A program made the position numbers and the translations under genes. This document shows, piece by piece, positions 23,370-36,900 of a stretch of 64,000 nt of DNA. The stretch is from positions 682,001 through 746,000 of the forward strand of contig JAMPIQ010000001.1 in assembly GCA_024699855.1 (NCBI GenBank). The letters are read 5' to 3'. A model generated the notes under the pieces. It did no database searches, was not told where the DNA came from, and saw only the letters and a list, made by a program, of their open reading frames with translations. The stretch is from Aphelenchoides besseyi (lineage: Eukaryota > Nematoda > Chromadorea > Rhabditida > Aphelenchoididae). Positions within the stretch are counted from its first letter, which is position 1; every line of letters starts with the position of its first letter.

Positions 23370-26300
23370 TCAACTGCTTGCAGGGCATTCGAAACAACGG
23401 TAAACAAAACGTTGGATGGCTAAGCGAACGATCGGTTGTTCTTCGGATTGAATCAAACGACAAATGGAACGACGGAATGCAACATCAAAGGCGGCAAAAT
23501 GTTCCACCGGCAGCTCGACACTTCGATTCAACATCATTTGTAACGTTGCCAACCACGCCGATCGATGTTGGTCGGAGTGAATGAGAAGATAGTCGTCAAG
23601 AGCGGCAATAGTCAATCTACAAGATACTAACTAATCCAACGTCCGATAACCGTGACTTACTTTTTCAGCTTCTCGACAAAACTTCCGATTTCATCGCCTT
23701 CAGCTTTAGCGTACAAACGGAAAAGCAAATTCAAAGCGCAATGAATGGCATGAGTTTCTTGTTTTAGTTGATTTGGTTTGCATTTGCCTTTGAATGTTGC
23801 TTTCATTAGAATTGTTCGAAGCTCAACGTTCGTTGTGAACTGATGAGCAATCTCATAGGCATCACGCATCTCGTCGACAATTTTCAACAACAAGTCCATT
23901 GGAATGTGATTGAACATCGGCTAAAGCAACAAATATCAAGCGCTAACAAATGTCTACTTACAATATACTTTGAGGTGTCGTCGTTCATCGAATTTGGACT
24001 TTCAGCTCCGTAATCAGCCCGATCGTAACTGTTCGTCAATGACGCCGATCGAGTCTCCACTGGACCTTCGACTTTAAACGCGTTCTTACCAAAAAGAATG
24101 CTACTAACCGCGTCCACTAACTCCAATTGTATTACACAACGAGTAAGCGAAGATGTTTGAACGGAGGTGTCGTGTTGAATGGCGGTTCGGGGCGAAATGG
24201 TCGGAGAAGACGTGCCGTTTCTGAAACGAAAGTTATGAAAATAAACCAGAAACATACAATTTGGTTGGCGATTGATTGGTTGGACGTTTTTCCGTTGGTT
24301 GAATTCCATTCGGCATTGTGCTGTCCGGATTGGTCGGTGCAACTGAATTCACAGCCGCCCAAATTGATGGATCGGTGGTTTTGCTGCAACAAATACGACG
24401 GTTTTTGTGCGTGCAAGTCAACTTACAAATCTGGTTTCGTGCACTCGAAAATGTCTTGAACGAGTTTGATTGTGTCCTGCCACATTGTCAAATCGAATTT
24501 GTCTCCGTTCGATGCGACCAAGTTCTCGAAACAGTTGATGGCTGATCGTGCCAATTGCTCGCTACCATGCTGAACACACAAAAAGAACTGCTGATAGATG
24601 TTCGGCAACATCATCGGAGCCAACTCGGTATAATAATAAGTGAAAACATCGATGATCGAATACAACGCTGGACTGCAGGTAGTGAGCATCCATTCGTTCT
24701 TCTAAACCTTAAATTCGTTTTGCTCAAGTCTTTGAACGAACCTCACTACCCAAATCCTGGAGTTTCGAAAAGTCGAAAATCCGGAAGACGATCTTAAACA
24801 AATCGTACCACCAATCGGTTCGAAACTCTCGTCCGTAGTTCTTGATGATTGTGAACATTGTTGTTAAGCTCATGGTGCGCTCGTCTAGTTTACAGCGATT
24901 GAGTACGCACGACAACTCGAAAATGATCGGAAACCAGCCCTTCAGCCAAACTTTTTGAGTTTCGTACGCATTCAACGGCAAATCATCTTCAGAATGATGG
25001 CTGTTGATGAGGTCCGTATTCTCGGAGACCAACGTCGCCGCGTTTTTGATCATTCGAATCGCTGCACTACTGATCTCCGGGAAGGCGGTGTTGCAAGCGA
25101 ATTCTGAGAGGCATTTGATGGCTTCTTGAAAGGAATCGAGAACTTCGACAAAATGATGAGGAAAAACCTTCTCTGAAAAGTCAATCAGGTTCTTCGATAA
25201 CATCCAATCCACCTACCGAATATGTAGAAGGTTGTTTTTGATGCTGCGACAACAATGCTCTCGCGACTTTCAGCTGCTGCCAAAGTCAAAACCGAAAAGA
25301 TGTTCTTCCAGCCAGATCTGATGCGTCCGGAATGAGTCTGAACCATGTTTGTTATGCAGGCGATAATCATATCGCGACAAGCCGGCGACTTGTTGTGGTT
25401 CATGATGACTTCGAATGGTCGAAAGAAATCTTTTTGGAAGCGGAAATTCGGTAACTCGCCGATTTCGAGAAACTTCGTCGATAACTGACGCAAAGCATCG
25501 AGAGCAAATTTGGATATGTCTTCATTCGAACTGCAACCGGCGATGTTGAAATGATCGCCCAAAACTTTCCAAATCATCGACCATTCAATACGAATACGAT
25601 TCATGTTATAAAACGAAACGTCAACGATCTTCTGGAGCATGTACATTCGCGGAGCGCCGGGAACCGCCAATTCTTCGTGTGAAACTTGACATAATGCGCG
25701 TACAAAATGAACAATTGCACCACCCATCAGTCGACTTGATCCTTGGAATATTCTAAATCAGCCATAGAAGCTCATGAATGTAAACAATTGTACCTGTCCA
25801 CAGCTACAACAACGTCTTGTGAAGAAGCGGCGATCAAACGTTCCTGCAGCGAAGACAAATGCTTTTCGTCGACATGAAATACGCTTCGAAGTTCGGCATG
25901 TGCTTCTCGTTTACTGGTTCCAATATGTTGAGCGATCTCCAACTGACTAACACAACGAAGAACATCAATCCACCGCTCATCCAAATAGTTTTCCATCTTC
26001 ATCGCCAATCATAATCAGAGTTTTTTATTGACTGAACGTTTTTATCTTTTAATCCATTCAGAGCTCCTCTCGACGTTAACAATGTGAATGGAATCAGTCC
26101 TTGAATATAAGCGTCGCGTGGAGTATTCAATCGACAGAAACAAGCGACACGAGTTCCGTGTCGAAAGCCTTCTAAACAAGTCTTCCAAATTGACTCGTCA
26201 TCCGAGGATTGCAATCCAATACTGAACACCGCAATACACGGTTTCCAAAGCAACTAAAAAGGAAATTTGAATAAAAGAATCGTCTAAAGTTTACCTCGAA

Positions 26301-29056
26301 CATTGGACGAACATGTTCATAGTGACTTGCTTTCGTGTACTCAACCGCTGCATAGGTTGCTTGTTCCATAAGAGCGTGAGCGGTTTGAGCGATTCCCTCA
26401 AGTTCAAGATTTTGGAAGAGTTTGCGTTGACGATAAGAAGCGTTAACGATGTCGAGTTTGGGTCGTTTCGATGCACCGGGTTTCATCTTCAACTCATTAG
26501 ACGCAATATCATCGTAGATGTCGGACAGGAATTCGGTTGGCAAATCGTTCTTGTCGTTGATTCCGCGATTCATGGCAATGTATTGATCTTTGGTCATCTT
26601 ATCACGAACGCGAGGACTGTGCAGATCGGTTGCCAACATAATAATCGAATAGGACAGAACATAGGCAGTGTCGGCGGATGCAAAAATGTTCAAACTAAAA
26701 TCGATAAACGAATTTCTTGGTTAATGGCTATACCGTGGATTGCAATCGCAGTAACGGGACGCGAACTTTTCCATAAGACGATCAATTTTCTGAGATTCAC
26801 CGGGTAGTCGAAATTTGTCCAAAAGCTTTCGTAGTGCTTGGACAATGTTCATTCCAGCAAAATCCAAGACATCAATGTATGCGTGCATGACAAGTTTGTT
26901 GAAACTGAAGCACAGAGGTCAACGAACAATATTCTAACCACTTACTCTTGTCCTTCGCCCAAATAGTCACCAATGACCGCTTTGTCTAAGCGATCTTCTT
27001 TGTGAAAGAACTCGGCAATTTCTTCGGGTTTCGTACCGACCAAGTTTTTTTCTTGTAGAAATTTAAGACCCTGTTTTGGTTTTCGAGCAAATCTAGAACA
27101 AGTTTATTTGGGAGATTCGGACAATTTCAACTTACAAATCGATTCCGTTTTCCAACGTTTCCTTTTGCATTTTCACTTGAGCAAACTGATTGATGGACTC
27201 CAAGTTCGTTTCGCTGTTGCTACCCAGTCGCGAATCCTCGACGTCGATTCCGTTTTCATAGCCACGAAACGAAACGTTATCACCAACTTTGCCGCCAGAT
27301 AGTTCTTCGTAGTAGCTGACAAGTCCCTTCAAGATTTCAACCAGGAATTTCAATGCCAATGCACGTAGTTTGATTTCGTCCTGCGGAACAACCGTTGTGT
27401 CGATGTGTTGACCACCCTAAGAAACCGATTAGTTGAATAGCGAGTGATGATGTCTACCGCAATTTTGGACAAATGACCAACTAATAGAGCGAAGATGTTG
27501 GCCGAAGTCAAATGGCAATCGTAGTTAACGTAGATGTCAACCAAACTCTGCGGATCGGCACAGATTCTATTTAACGTTTCCAAAGCATCTTTTTTGTGAT
27601 TGTAACCAGAGGATGGACTGTCCAAAATGGAAAAGACAATCTCTTTAAAGAACACCTGAAAATAATGCACTAATTGGTAAGTTTGTAAAAGAATGTACCT
27701 CGATTTGTGATTTCAAGTAATTTTTGAACTTTGTTGCAAGTTGAACAAAGATTCTCAATACCCGAACAAAAACCTCTTGAACCGGTGAGGCGGCGTGTTT
27801 AGTAATGGCTTTGCACAGAAACGCACGAACAACGAAAATGAAAGAGTGTTGAGCATGAAGTGAAGAGGCATGAACGTTTTCGACAATCAGTAGAATCATG
27901 TCCAATGATAAAATGATTGATTGTAGTTCGTATTCTCGCTTCTTAGCGTCCGCATTATCCGCATTCTTCTCACTTAAACGACACAGTGCTCGAAAGATCA
28001 AGAAAAGATCTCCTTCCTCCACGCTCTTGATGCCCAACGAACCGTTGTACTCGGCGTTGAAGTTCTCGTCCATGACTTCACTTCGTGTGTCATCGACACT
28101 ATGAGCCGAATGATGAATATGAAACGGATTGGTGCAATGGTTTGTACTCGTGGACGATCTTCGACTTTTGGCTTCATCTCCCGATTGACTTGCTTCACCG
28201 GAATCAATTGAATTGACCACCTGTTCAAGAAGCGAATCAACAACCGCTTTAACTGTCTAAATACAATCAACAAAACGTTGGAAAATGTTTCTCAATTTCA
28301 CTGACCGTATCGTCGTAATCTACTTGCATTTCGATGGCTTTTGTTTCCATTTTCACGATCACATCGTTGATGATTTGTGTCAAAATGGCCTTCGCCGTGG
28401 CTCGATTTGTTAGACTTCTCGTTGCCAAAAAAATGTTGAAGCAGGTGCGCACCGCCAACAAAAGTGAAGCTCCATGAACTTTACACGTGTTGCTAATTCC
28501 AAGCGCCAGAACACACTAAGAACAGAAAACAGTCTTTTCAATATGAAGACACAAACCTTTATCATGTTCCGTTCGACTGTTTCATCGGTGTTTGGACCGT
28601 GAAAAGCAGTGAAAATTGCTTCGATCACTCGATCAATGATTTTGCGTTCGGGATTTGTTGGGTCGGGAGTGTCACCGATGAAGTGGCCAATCGCTGTTGA
28701 CTTCTGCAACACGTCCTTAAAAATCGGAGAGGTTTCGATTAAATACGAGAAAAAGACCCAAATTCCTTACATGGATACAATCCAAAGCCAAGCAGACGAT
28801 CTTCGAGGATGAGGACTTGCACGCGAGTTCAAAAGGGAGGAAATAGGCGTCGAAGTAAACGAAATCACCATCCACGGGTACTCGATTCGGCTGTTTATCG
28901 GTTTCGGCATTCAACTGCTCTAAAACATGAACGTGAATAAGAACACTCGATTAAGTTACCCAACGCCGTTTCACAAGCCTTCCGCAATTCCTGATGATCT
29001 TTTCGTTTTATAGTCGGCTCTTGAAGAATCGACTCGATGGACTTGCGAATCGGCAT
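23370..29056 (-). CDS. agef-1: Sec7-domain Arf guanine-nucleotide exchange factor (BIG1/2, AGEF-1)
   Basis: First exon [14 protein letters not shown].. with [11 protein letters not shown] matches the N-terminal DCB start of BIG1/2, and the next exon ends [19 protein letters not shown]. The Sec7 domain spans about 27,090-26,480: [10 protein letters not shown], an AEFF..LDK..IGDYLGE stretch, then [18 protein letters not shown] with the glutamate finger (near 26,800), then [21 protein letters not shown] and MNRGIND. HUS and HDS helical regions follow to the TGA at 23,370. It loads GTP onto Arf1 at the trans-Golgi and recycling endosome and is brefeldin-A sensitive in the family. Start chosen because TTCTCAG lies just before the ATG, as for trans-splicing. 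It lies downstream of no close same-strand gene. Confidence 0.93.
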
Positions 29057-29757
29057 CCTGAGAAGTGGGATTGTAATCGAGGGTCAGACGGTTAAATGCG
29101 GAGGTCCATGAAAAATCTAAAGAAACGCAAAACAATAAACGGCGCCATTTCAGTCGCGAATATAAACAACGCAAAAACGAAACGTTGAAATTGAAATGTC
29201 TGTGAGGAAATACGCGTGAATTGGCTACTTTTGAGTCCCTTGAGCTTATCCCTAGAACTTAAAACGTTGACAAAAGTCCTGGATGTGACGTGGTTAGCGT
29301 AAGCAGCTTCGCGAACAGAATCTCCGACCATTGATTTTGAAGTTGCATGTCAGTTGCAAGGAACTGTTGGTCGAGTATTGATCACAACGAATTCGGGGTT
29401 TGAAGAGTTAAAACGGAGAATTCAAATCGGGAATTCTCGCTCACGGATCGAAAACTCGACATTGAACGGAAATCATTGTGCTGGCCTTAAATAGAATCCG
29501 AAAGTACGAATGCAAACATAAGGTACAAAAAACTCAATACGCGAATTCAGAATTCAATCTTGCTTGGCAATGTTTAGTTCAGTTGGCAAAGTTTTATTAG
29601 AACAATAAGCTAAACAAGCAGTTGAAAGAACGATATAAGAGTGACAAGCAGCTCATTCGAGTTATTTGAGTTTGGATTATCGGTCGAGTGTATTTGCTTC
29701 AATTTGGTGAGGTTTTGGAAGTTGAATCGACATTTGAAAGACTTCAGAAGTTCAAAG
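29057..29757. other. Divergent promoter region of agef-1 and dss-1
   Basis: About 700 bases between two outward-facing genes. A 79-codon minus open frame (29,092-29,331) overlaps the agef-1 5' end, but has no conserved residues. No TATA box is obvious. Confidence 0.4.
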
Positions 29758-30186
29758 ATGTCCGAGAAGAATGAACGTTTGAAGTCTCGTTCTTCTTCTG
29801 CGTCTTCCGCGAAATCACAATCGTCCAACTCACCGGTCGCCGACAAGAAGTTGACGGCAAACGCATCGAAACGACAGGACAAATCGAAGAAGGTCGAGAA
29901 CGACAAGAAGAAGACGACCAAGAAGTCAGATCATTTGTCTGAGGAATCGATCACCACCGATCGTCCCAACTTCTTTGAAGAAGAAGAGTTCGAAGAATTT
30001 CCGATTCAAAAGGCCAAAAGTTCGGAACAAATCGAAAATGTTGGTGTTTGGCAAGTAAGTGGTTGCTATCAGTGCTTTCAATTAAGAGTTGTTTAGGATA
30101 ACTGGGAAGACGAAACCAATGAGGCAGATTTTCATGTTTCGCTTGAACAAGAGCTGAAGAAATTGGCTGACTCTTCCAAAATTTGA
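29758..30186 (+). CDS. dss-1: DSS1/SEM1 proteasome lid subunit with long N-terminal extension
   Basis: Two exons (29,758-30,054 and 30,097-30,186; intron GTAAGT..TTTAG, 42 nt) encode 128 aa. The C-terminal half carries the two acidic-aromatic boxes of the family: EEEEFEEFP and, across the intron, VWQDNWEDE, then the C-terminal helix (FHVSLEQELKKLADS). DSS1 is a lid subunit of the 26S proteasome, part of TREX-2, and a chaperone for BRCA2. Most relatives have about 70 aa. Here the first 60 residues are a Ser/Lys-rich extension that still begins MSEK. AATAAA at 30,207-30,212. Confidence 0.9.
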
Positions 30187-30206
30187 ATTGCAATTGGTTA
30201 CAAGTG

Positions 30207-30221
30207 AATAAACTCTTTATT
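30207..30221. terminator. Facing polyadenylation signals of dss-1 and SCYL2
   Basis: Plus AATAAA at 30,207-30,212 and a minus-strand AATAAA at 30,216-30,221 are separated by three bases. Cleavage on each strand normally falls 10-25 bases downstream, so the two mRNA ends should overlap. Confidence 0.65.
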
Positions 30222-30327
30222 TTGATACAAAACTTTATACCGCGACATAAAATGGTATGTTGAAAGAGAGGATGATAAACGAGGAGATTGAGTTGAGTAC
30301 CCGTTTGAACAAAGTCACATTGTATGT

Positions 30328-33300
30328 TCAGTAGAATGTTTTCCACAAAGTACACGCCTGAAAACAATAATCCTTGCATTAAACTGTAGGCTTACAAGAT
30401 TGTGACCGAGATTCGTAAATGAATTTGGTCGTGCCGGTCTTGACTGTGAATCGAGATGATCGGTGGGTGAGCGAGTTCTAGAACGACGTTCTGGTTGTCT
30501 TTGTCGACGATTACTGTGAAAAGGAGGAATGTTTTTATTTGAAAATTTTCGTAAGCAAAAGCATGGGGTTAGTGGAAATATTGGGAGTTCGTTATTGTGC
30601 TTATGCTCCTACCTGAACGTTCTTGTCCCTACGTCTAATTGACTGCTCTGCTCCAACGAAACGGAATGCATGTAGCCCTCAAGCCATGACTTTCTGCGAA
30701 CTTGATGTGGTCCGGGAGTTATTGTGTTTCCGATTGTGCTCAAACCGCCGACTCCCGTTGCACTTTCGTCCGAAACATCGCTTCCGTTTCCAATTCGAAT
30801 CGAAACATCCGATTCGATTGAAGCGCGAGAGTCTTTCGATTCACGTCGTTCTTCTAGTCGCCCGTCAGCAGAGAGAAACGACATTTTACGTCCATCACCG
30901 CCAAACGACGGACGTGCCGCTGTTATCAATAATCTCGGCAAATGATTACTGCTCATTGAGACACGTCGACTACACAAACGTCTAAAAGTGGGCACTTAAT
31001 TAATATTTTAGTTAAAACTTACCCTCCGCCATTTTCGGTCTTCGTACGAGTGTCGTCGTCGTAGCGAATTTGCTCAATGACATCGAGAAGAATACGAACA
31101 CTTGACATCATATCGTCGAAATGTGAGGGCGAGAGCTCGTTTAAAGACAACCCGGCAATCAGTGGACTCAGCAAGTGCTCAGTCATTGCTGACGGATTTC
31201 GTAGTCGAGTGATGTCACAAGTGAGTATTCGTTGTACGAGTCCTAATAACCACGTTGGTTGTGATTTAAAATACCTGCTGATGCCTACTTGATTTGCTGT
31301 GAACAATGGCCGGATGAACTTTGTTGCACAATGAGACAACGGAAAGAAGATGATTGAGAGTTGCGACATCGCATCGATCACTCAGATGTGAGATCGCAAC
31401 CAGAAGATCAATTTGACGCTAAAACCGTGTTGTGGACAAAAATTGTTGAACACAAACGAACCGGAACATGATCATCGAAAAATTTGCCAATGGAATGAAG
31501 CGCAGGAATCAACTTTTTGTTGATGAACCAAAGTGGAATGTATTCGGAAACTGCGGGTACAACGCGCAATGCCGATTGCTACAAGTAACTTTTAGCTGAC
31601 AATCGATTCTATTGCTTACTTTCAATTGAACATCTTCACCAGTTAAAAGGGTCAAAACAATTTCGAAACATCTGAACGGTTTTTATGTTATATACTTGAT
31701 TGTATTTGATTACTCACCGATCTTCAACGTACTCATCACTTAAACGTCGAAATATGACGTTCATGTTATCGAAAATCGCTTGAACCAACGTCCGATCCAT
31801 TTCGTGTGCACCTTCTTCGACAATTCGACGAAACCATGGTCTCAAATGCGCGATGTTATGACTCTCGCAATGCGACACCATGTAAGTAAGTGGTCGAAGA
31901 ATCGCGTGAAAGATTTCGGTGGAGTCGGTTAGAAAACTGTCGTTAAAACGATTCAAAATACGTGAAAACCATAGTTTCTAGATTACGTTTTTAGGTTGTT
32001 GTAGTCGTTATACGAACCTCTGGGATGACTGGAAGTGCCGCAAGAAGCGTGTGCGAAAGAAAGTGAGTTTTCTGTCCGGGGTCGAACATCTGATTGGTTT
32101 CGTCGAGAGTACGTAGAGCGGCAAGAGCGGGATCATCAAAGTGTTTGATCTGAACGTTTTGTTGTTAATTGAAAAAATAACACCAACTAACCAACGCTAT
32201 CAACTGTACGGCTGGTCGTTGTTCAACATCTTTGCTCACAACTTTCAGCAGCTGATCTTTGAGATTCGAGCTCAGCTCTTTGCCCATGACATCTAAGGCG
32301 GCATCCAACTGTTCAATCACAATTGCGTAGCTGTCCAAGTTGTTGTGACAGTCGATTAGCTTTTTGCCTCCTAAACCCAACGTTAATTTGAAGTGTCAGC
32401 GACTGATTTTACCTGCATAGATGTAACAAATCAAAACCCCCAATGAAAAGACATCAGCAGATGTCGTTACCAAAGTTGTTCCGGGAACCAGATATTCAGG
32501 AGCTAAATTTCACAGTTCAATTTGAACTTTTCTCGAAAAAACCTAAGAAGTCGAGATTTGGTTGCAAACTCGGAGGTAACTTTTTTGTCCATGAATAACA
32601 AGGGAAAGCATTCTGAGTTCAGAAAACAATTACAATTTTGATCAGATACAAACTCACGGGTTTCTTCGCCGAGACCGAAAACTCAAAACCCCCAATTTTC
32701 CATTGTTGATTTGCGGCAATGTAAATACAAGAGGGATTCAAATTGCCGTGAAGAATCTTGGCAGAGTTGTGAAGATAAGATAATCCTTCGATCAGCTGAA
32801 AAACATACAATTATAGAAGCTGAACATTGAACACACCTGTAGAACGCCCAATTTTGCTTCCAATTTTTCGAGCTGATTGACTTCCAAAAAGGTGTCGAGT
32901 GTGCCGAAAATTGGTTCCGATGCCATAGCAATAAGGTCTCTAAATGAAGTTTTCAATTTGACGTGAAAACAAGTTTTCCTACTTGTTTTCACTGAGTGGG
33001 ACCATGAGTCGTAAGAGTCGAGGATGAGTAATGGCGTGCAATTGGTTGGCACCGTAACGCAACAAATCCAGCAGTCCAAGTCGGTTAATACGACCGATTC
33101 GTGCCGGTGCCTTTATGTTCTCTTTTTTTGTGAACAACAAAACGGAAGCATCCTAAGATTAAAACCAATAGAATTAGATCGTATAACCGAACTCATACCT
33201 TCGCTCCTCCAATACTCAACGCCGAATAATGACGCCAATGACCGCACATTCCAACAAAATTCATCAGATCGTATTGGCCTTCTAGTGCCGGCGTAAGAGA

Positions 33301-33771
33301 CATCGGAATCGGCATACCAATCGGCTGTGCAAGTGGAGTTGGACTATCCGCTTCGCCGCTCGACGGGGTCGAATTATTCTGAAGACGACTCAGAAGTTGA
33401 CTTGCCGATGCGCAAGTGGGAAAATTCATTCCATGTTCTTTGGAAAACTTTCGCATCGTCGCTATGTCGACCATATCCCTTCGGGATGAGGTGAAATGAG
33501 CGGTCGAACAGAATGGACACCTGAAAAAGAACGTCAACCCTTCACTTCGAATTCAGCCGGTAATTATTCACGAACGTGACAAGTTTGCGAGAACACGTGC
33601 AATCGTCGTTTCCTCATAGACGGACGAGTAACGAACGTTCGAAATTCCCAAATGTCCACCGAAAAGTTCGGGAATCGGCAACGGTAAAACGGTGAGAATT
33701 TTCGCATCAACCAAAAAAGTCGCGCAAACCACAGAAGCGTGGAAATTAAACTCGAAAGTGCTGGTCGGCAT
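30328..33771 (-). CDS. SCYL2: SCYL2-type pseudokinase (clathrin-coated vesicle kinase-like)
   Basis: Multi-exon. From about 33,300 downward: VGMCGHWRHYSALSIGGAK at the glycine-loop position, then ASVLLF, ITHPRLLRLMVPL, GVLQLIEGLSYLHNSAKILHGN (catalytic-loop HRD replaced by HGN) and KIGGFEF (DFG replaced by GFE). HEAT-like helices follow to 31,000, then a Ser/Arg-rich tail ending in an SR-like exon and TGA at 30,328. Residues needed for phosphotransfer are absent, as in SCYL2, which binds clathrin/AP2 and regulates endosome-TGN traffic. The N-terminus is uncertain. A first exon from ATG 33,771 joins by a CTTTTTCAG acceptor to a CPFC.. segment before the kinase region; otherwise translation could start at 33,474. 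Confidence 0.78.
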
Positions 33772-33839
33772 TGTTTGGTTCCTTGTTTGTGGGTCCGCAC
33801 GCTCACCAGTTGGATGACCTCAAGTTCAAAAAACGTCTG

Positions 33840-33974
33840 ATGGACGAGAATCTTGATGGCGTTCTTCGATTGAAAAAAGAACAATCGACGGACGTTACGG
33901 TAAAAAGCGTGAGAGAAATTGACGAAACGCGTTGTAGCGTGAATAAATTTTACGAGGAATTTGCAACACGTTAA
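33840..33974 (+). CDS. Possible short plus-strand coding end
   Basis: An open frame rich in charged residues (ends VNKFYEEFATR) with a CACCAG acceptor-like site at 33,818 and an AATAAA just after the stop (about 33,990). Its upstream exon would have to overlap the first exon of the SCYL2-like gene on the other strand and lacks an ATG. So either this is the end of a divergent gene or chance. Nothing is recognised. Confidence 0.2.
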   Translation: MDENLDGVLRLKKEQSTDVTVKSVREIDETRCSVNKFYEEFATR

Positions 33975-36900
33975 CTTGAAACGAGTAATGGGAATAAATT
34001 CGTGCCACATGCTCGTTGACTTCAAATCGTGCGCATGTCCCAACCGAGCGTCGACTTCATCCATCAGATGGCGCCCTCACGCAATTTTGTTGTCCGACCA
34101 CTCGTGACCTTTGAACGTTAACTTCCAGGAGCTAACGACAATGTTTCTCGGGTTAATTTTGGGGGGACGCTGCCGGAAGGTGTTATGCGTGGACAATATT
34201 TCCAAGTGACAATTTCGTATTTCACGACGCCATCGACCCGCGACGCCCCAAAGATGTTTTTGGGGACAGGGCGGAGAGCGCAGCGAAAACATTCGAAACG
34301 TTCTTTCTCGTGGTCGTCGTTATCTTTCGCGCAACCGAATTCGAAGTCAATTTCATGAATCGAATATGAGCCACGAGCGTCGTCACGCAAAACCAAATTT
34401 TTATTGGACGTTCGCGCAATGAGCGTGGGGTGGAAAGGAAAATTAATGAAAGAAACGTTCGGGAAAATCCCACGCTTTGTGAAAAATGAACGCACGTTTT
34501 GGCGGCGTGAAAGATTGTGTGCAAATCAACGAATTCATCACGTCCACGAATTGAGCGACAACCCGGTTTTTGGTCATCGACAAAACTGTCAATGCAAACT
34601 AATGGCTACGGTTGTTGGGGCGGAAAGATCAAAAAAGAAGTGGAAACATCAAGATCATTAGCTTTCGAAGGCACGGACTTCTTCTCGAAGTTCTCGCTTC
34701 TTAGTCCATTAAAATACCCGGCCTCGTATCGAAGACGCTCGACGACAGCGGTTTGCCACCTTTTTAGACCATCGGATTAAAAAGACCGTTGCATTTGGGC
34801 ATTAGATTTCCGAATTTGTTTCTTGTAACACCTGTTTCCGAAAACAAAGACGATGATCTTGTGACAATGAACTCAACGACAGCAACATGGCTCAACTGCT
34901 TCAACTTGCGGAAAAAAGTTGCCCACAGGATTTTGCTTCTTTGGATTATCCGCTTTGACGTAGAAAGGACGAAGATAGATCGACGGATTGCGTGCATGTT
35001 CGTGATCGCGGAAGTTGTCTATACTTTGGCACGAGCTGAGCAAATGACATCGTTGCTAAAAACATACGCGGAATGTGATCACAAATCGAGCTTCGAGTTT
35101 TTAAGGTTTCTGTAAGTGAAATGACTGATAACAAAGAACCTCAGGAATCCCAAAAGTGTCCTCAATCTCATTACAAGACATCTATGATCGCTGATTTCTG
35201 AAAGATCATCTGTTAAACCAAATGGAACACACGTTGAAAGCAATTAAGGCAAGAGCGGAGTTGAAAGTCCAAAAACTGCTCAATCGCTGCAATGCTCTCC
35301 ATTTCCGGACATTAGGACGCAGCTGTTGAGTCTCGGGAGTAATTTCGGTTGAAGGGATTGGACGTGAAACGGTCGTCTCTTAAGAACGAGGGAGACATCA
35401 AGCCGAGTTTCCGGACAAGAATGCACCATCGAGCTTAGATGGCGGTTTGAATTTCGAGAAGTGAAGCAAAAACAATTCTCTCATTCTCAACTATTAGCAA
35501 AATTTCGAAAATTTTGCAACCCTTCTCGTAAGTGAGAATCTTAATAAACAACAACGTTCAGAAAGATCAACTCTTTCTAGTTGTGCAATTTCCTGTTGAC
35601 CGTCGACCATTCGCAACGAATTGAAGAGTGAAAGTTGGTTTCTGTTGTCGACTGTAAAAGACTAACAAAGAATACGATTAACAGAATGTAAGAGAAAAGG
35701 TCTTGTGGTCAAAGTTGTCCTGACATCGACTGGTCATGACGATTGGATACTTCGTTTGTTATAAGGCACGCAAATAAACCTAAGTTGATGACGATAGTGG
35801 AAGTAATTGTTACCTACCTACGGAGTCATCAATTCGACAGTAGGAATTTCAAAGTTCAATTAACAGGCTAAAGCCTGATAATTGGGTTGACTTTTCTAAC
35901 AGAAGTTTTAGATAAACAGTGCAATTAAAGCAATTAACGACCATCGGTCTTGTTTTTAATCTGTTAAAGTACATAAAATTATGACTAGTCAAGCAGTTTT
36001 ACGATTGCAATCCGGTACACAAACTGTTTTCGTACCGCGTAGTCACATCATTTCTAAAACGGGACAAGAAACACGGTTAACAAGTAAGTGTCAAACAAAA
36101 TTCTGTGGGTCTCGAGGCCCCGAAAATGGAAACCGATCAAAAACTGGCTCCGGAGACCCCAGAAAAGTCACTTGACAATAATCATCGTTGGACGTCAAAC
36201 GCGCGACGGCAATTCGGAAAGTGGGTGAAGTGGTGGATTTTGTTTCTTCTTTTGACCGAAGCCCAAAACGTGCAGGTTTAATCGTTACGTCCAATGGCCT
36301 GAGGCAAGTTCCACTCCATTTTTGGCTTCACAGAACATTTGATGCGTAAGAAAGTGGGATGCGCTTAAACTGCTGGGATTTGCTGCAGAAAAGTTGAGGG
36401 TTTGCAACAAAACGGGAATCGTTGTCTTCAACCACAACAATGAAAGACAAGAATAATAACCAAATTTGTTTTATTGGTTGTTTATGTGCGCGTGATTAAC
36501 GAGACTTGGCGGCCCCAAACCGAAGAACAAAACCTAACGAAAAGACTAAAATAATTGGATTTGAACTCTCCTTAAACAACTCACAATTCTGTGGTTTAGC
36601 ATTCGCCTATTTAAGGCGAAAGATTGATAACAAATATCGAGAAACGAAAGTGTTAACAAACACGTTTCATTAGCTTTTGCTCATGTTATCGATAACAATT
36701 AGTTCGAAGGCGAAGAGCAGCTGATCGTTTGATTGCAAATGTTGGGAATCAAGAAATCAGTGGCTTCGCTCTGACATCACACTTCACTCAACCCAACATC
36801 TTCAGAGTCATGTGGGCTGGAATCAAATTAGTGGGAAAAGAGTAACGAGCACAGACAAAACGGAACCACCACTCAGTCTACTCTTGACCCTCCATTTCGT

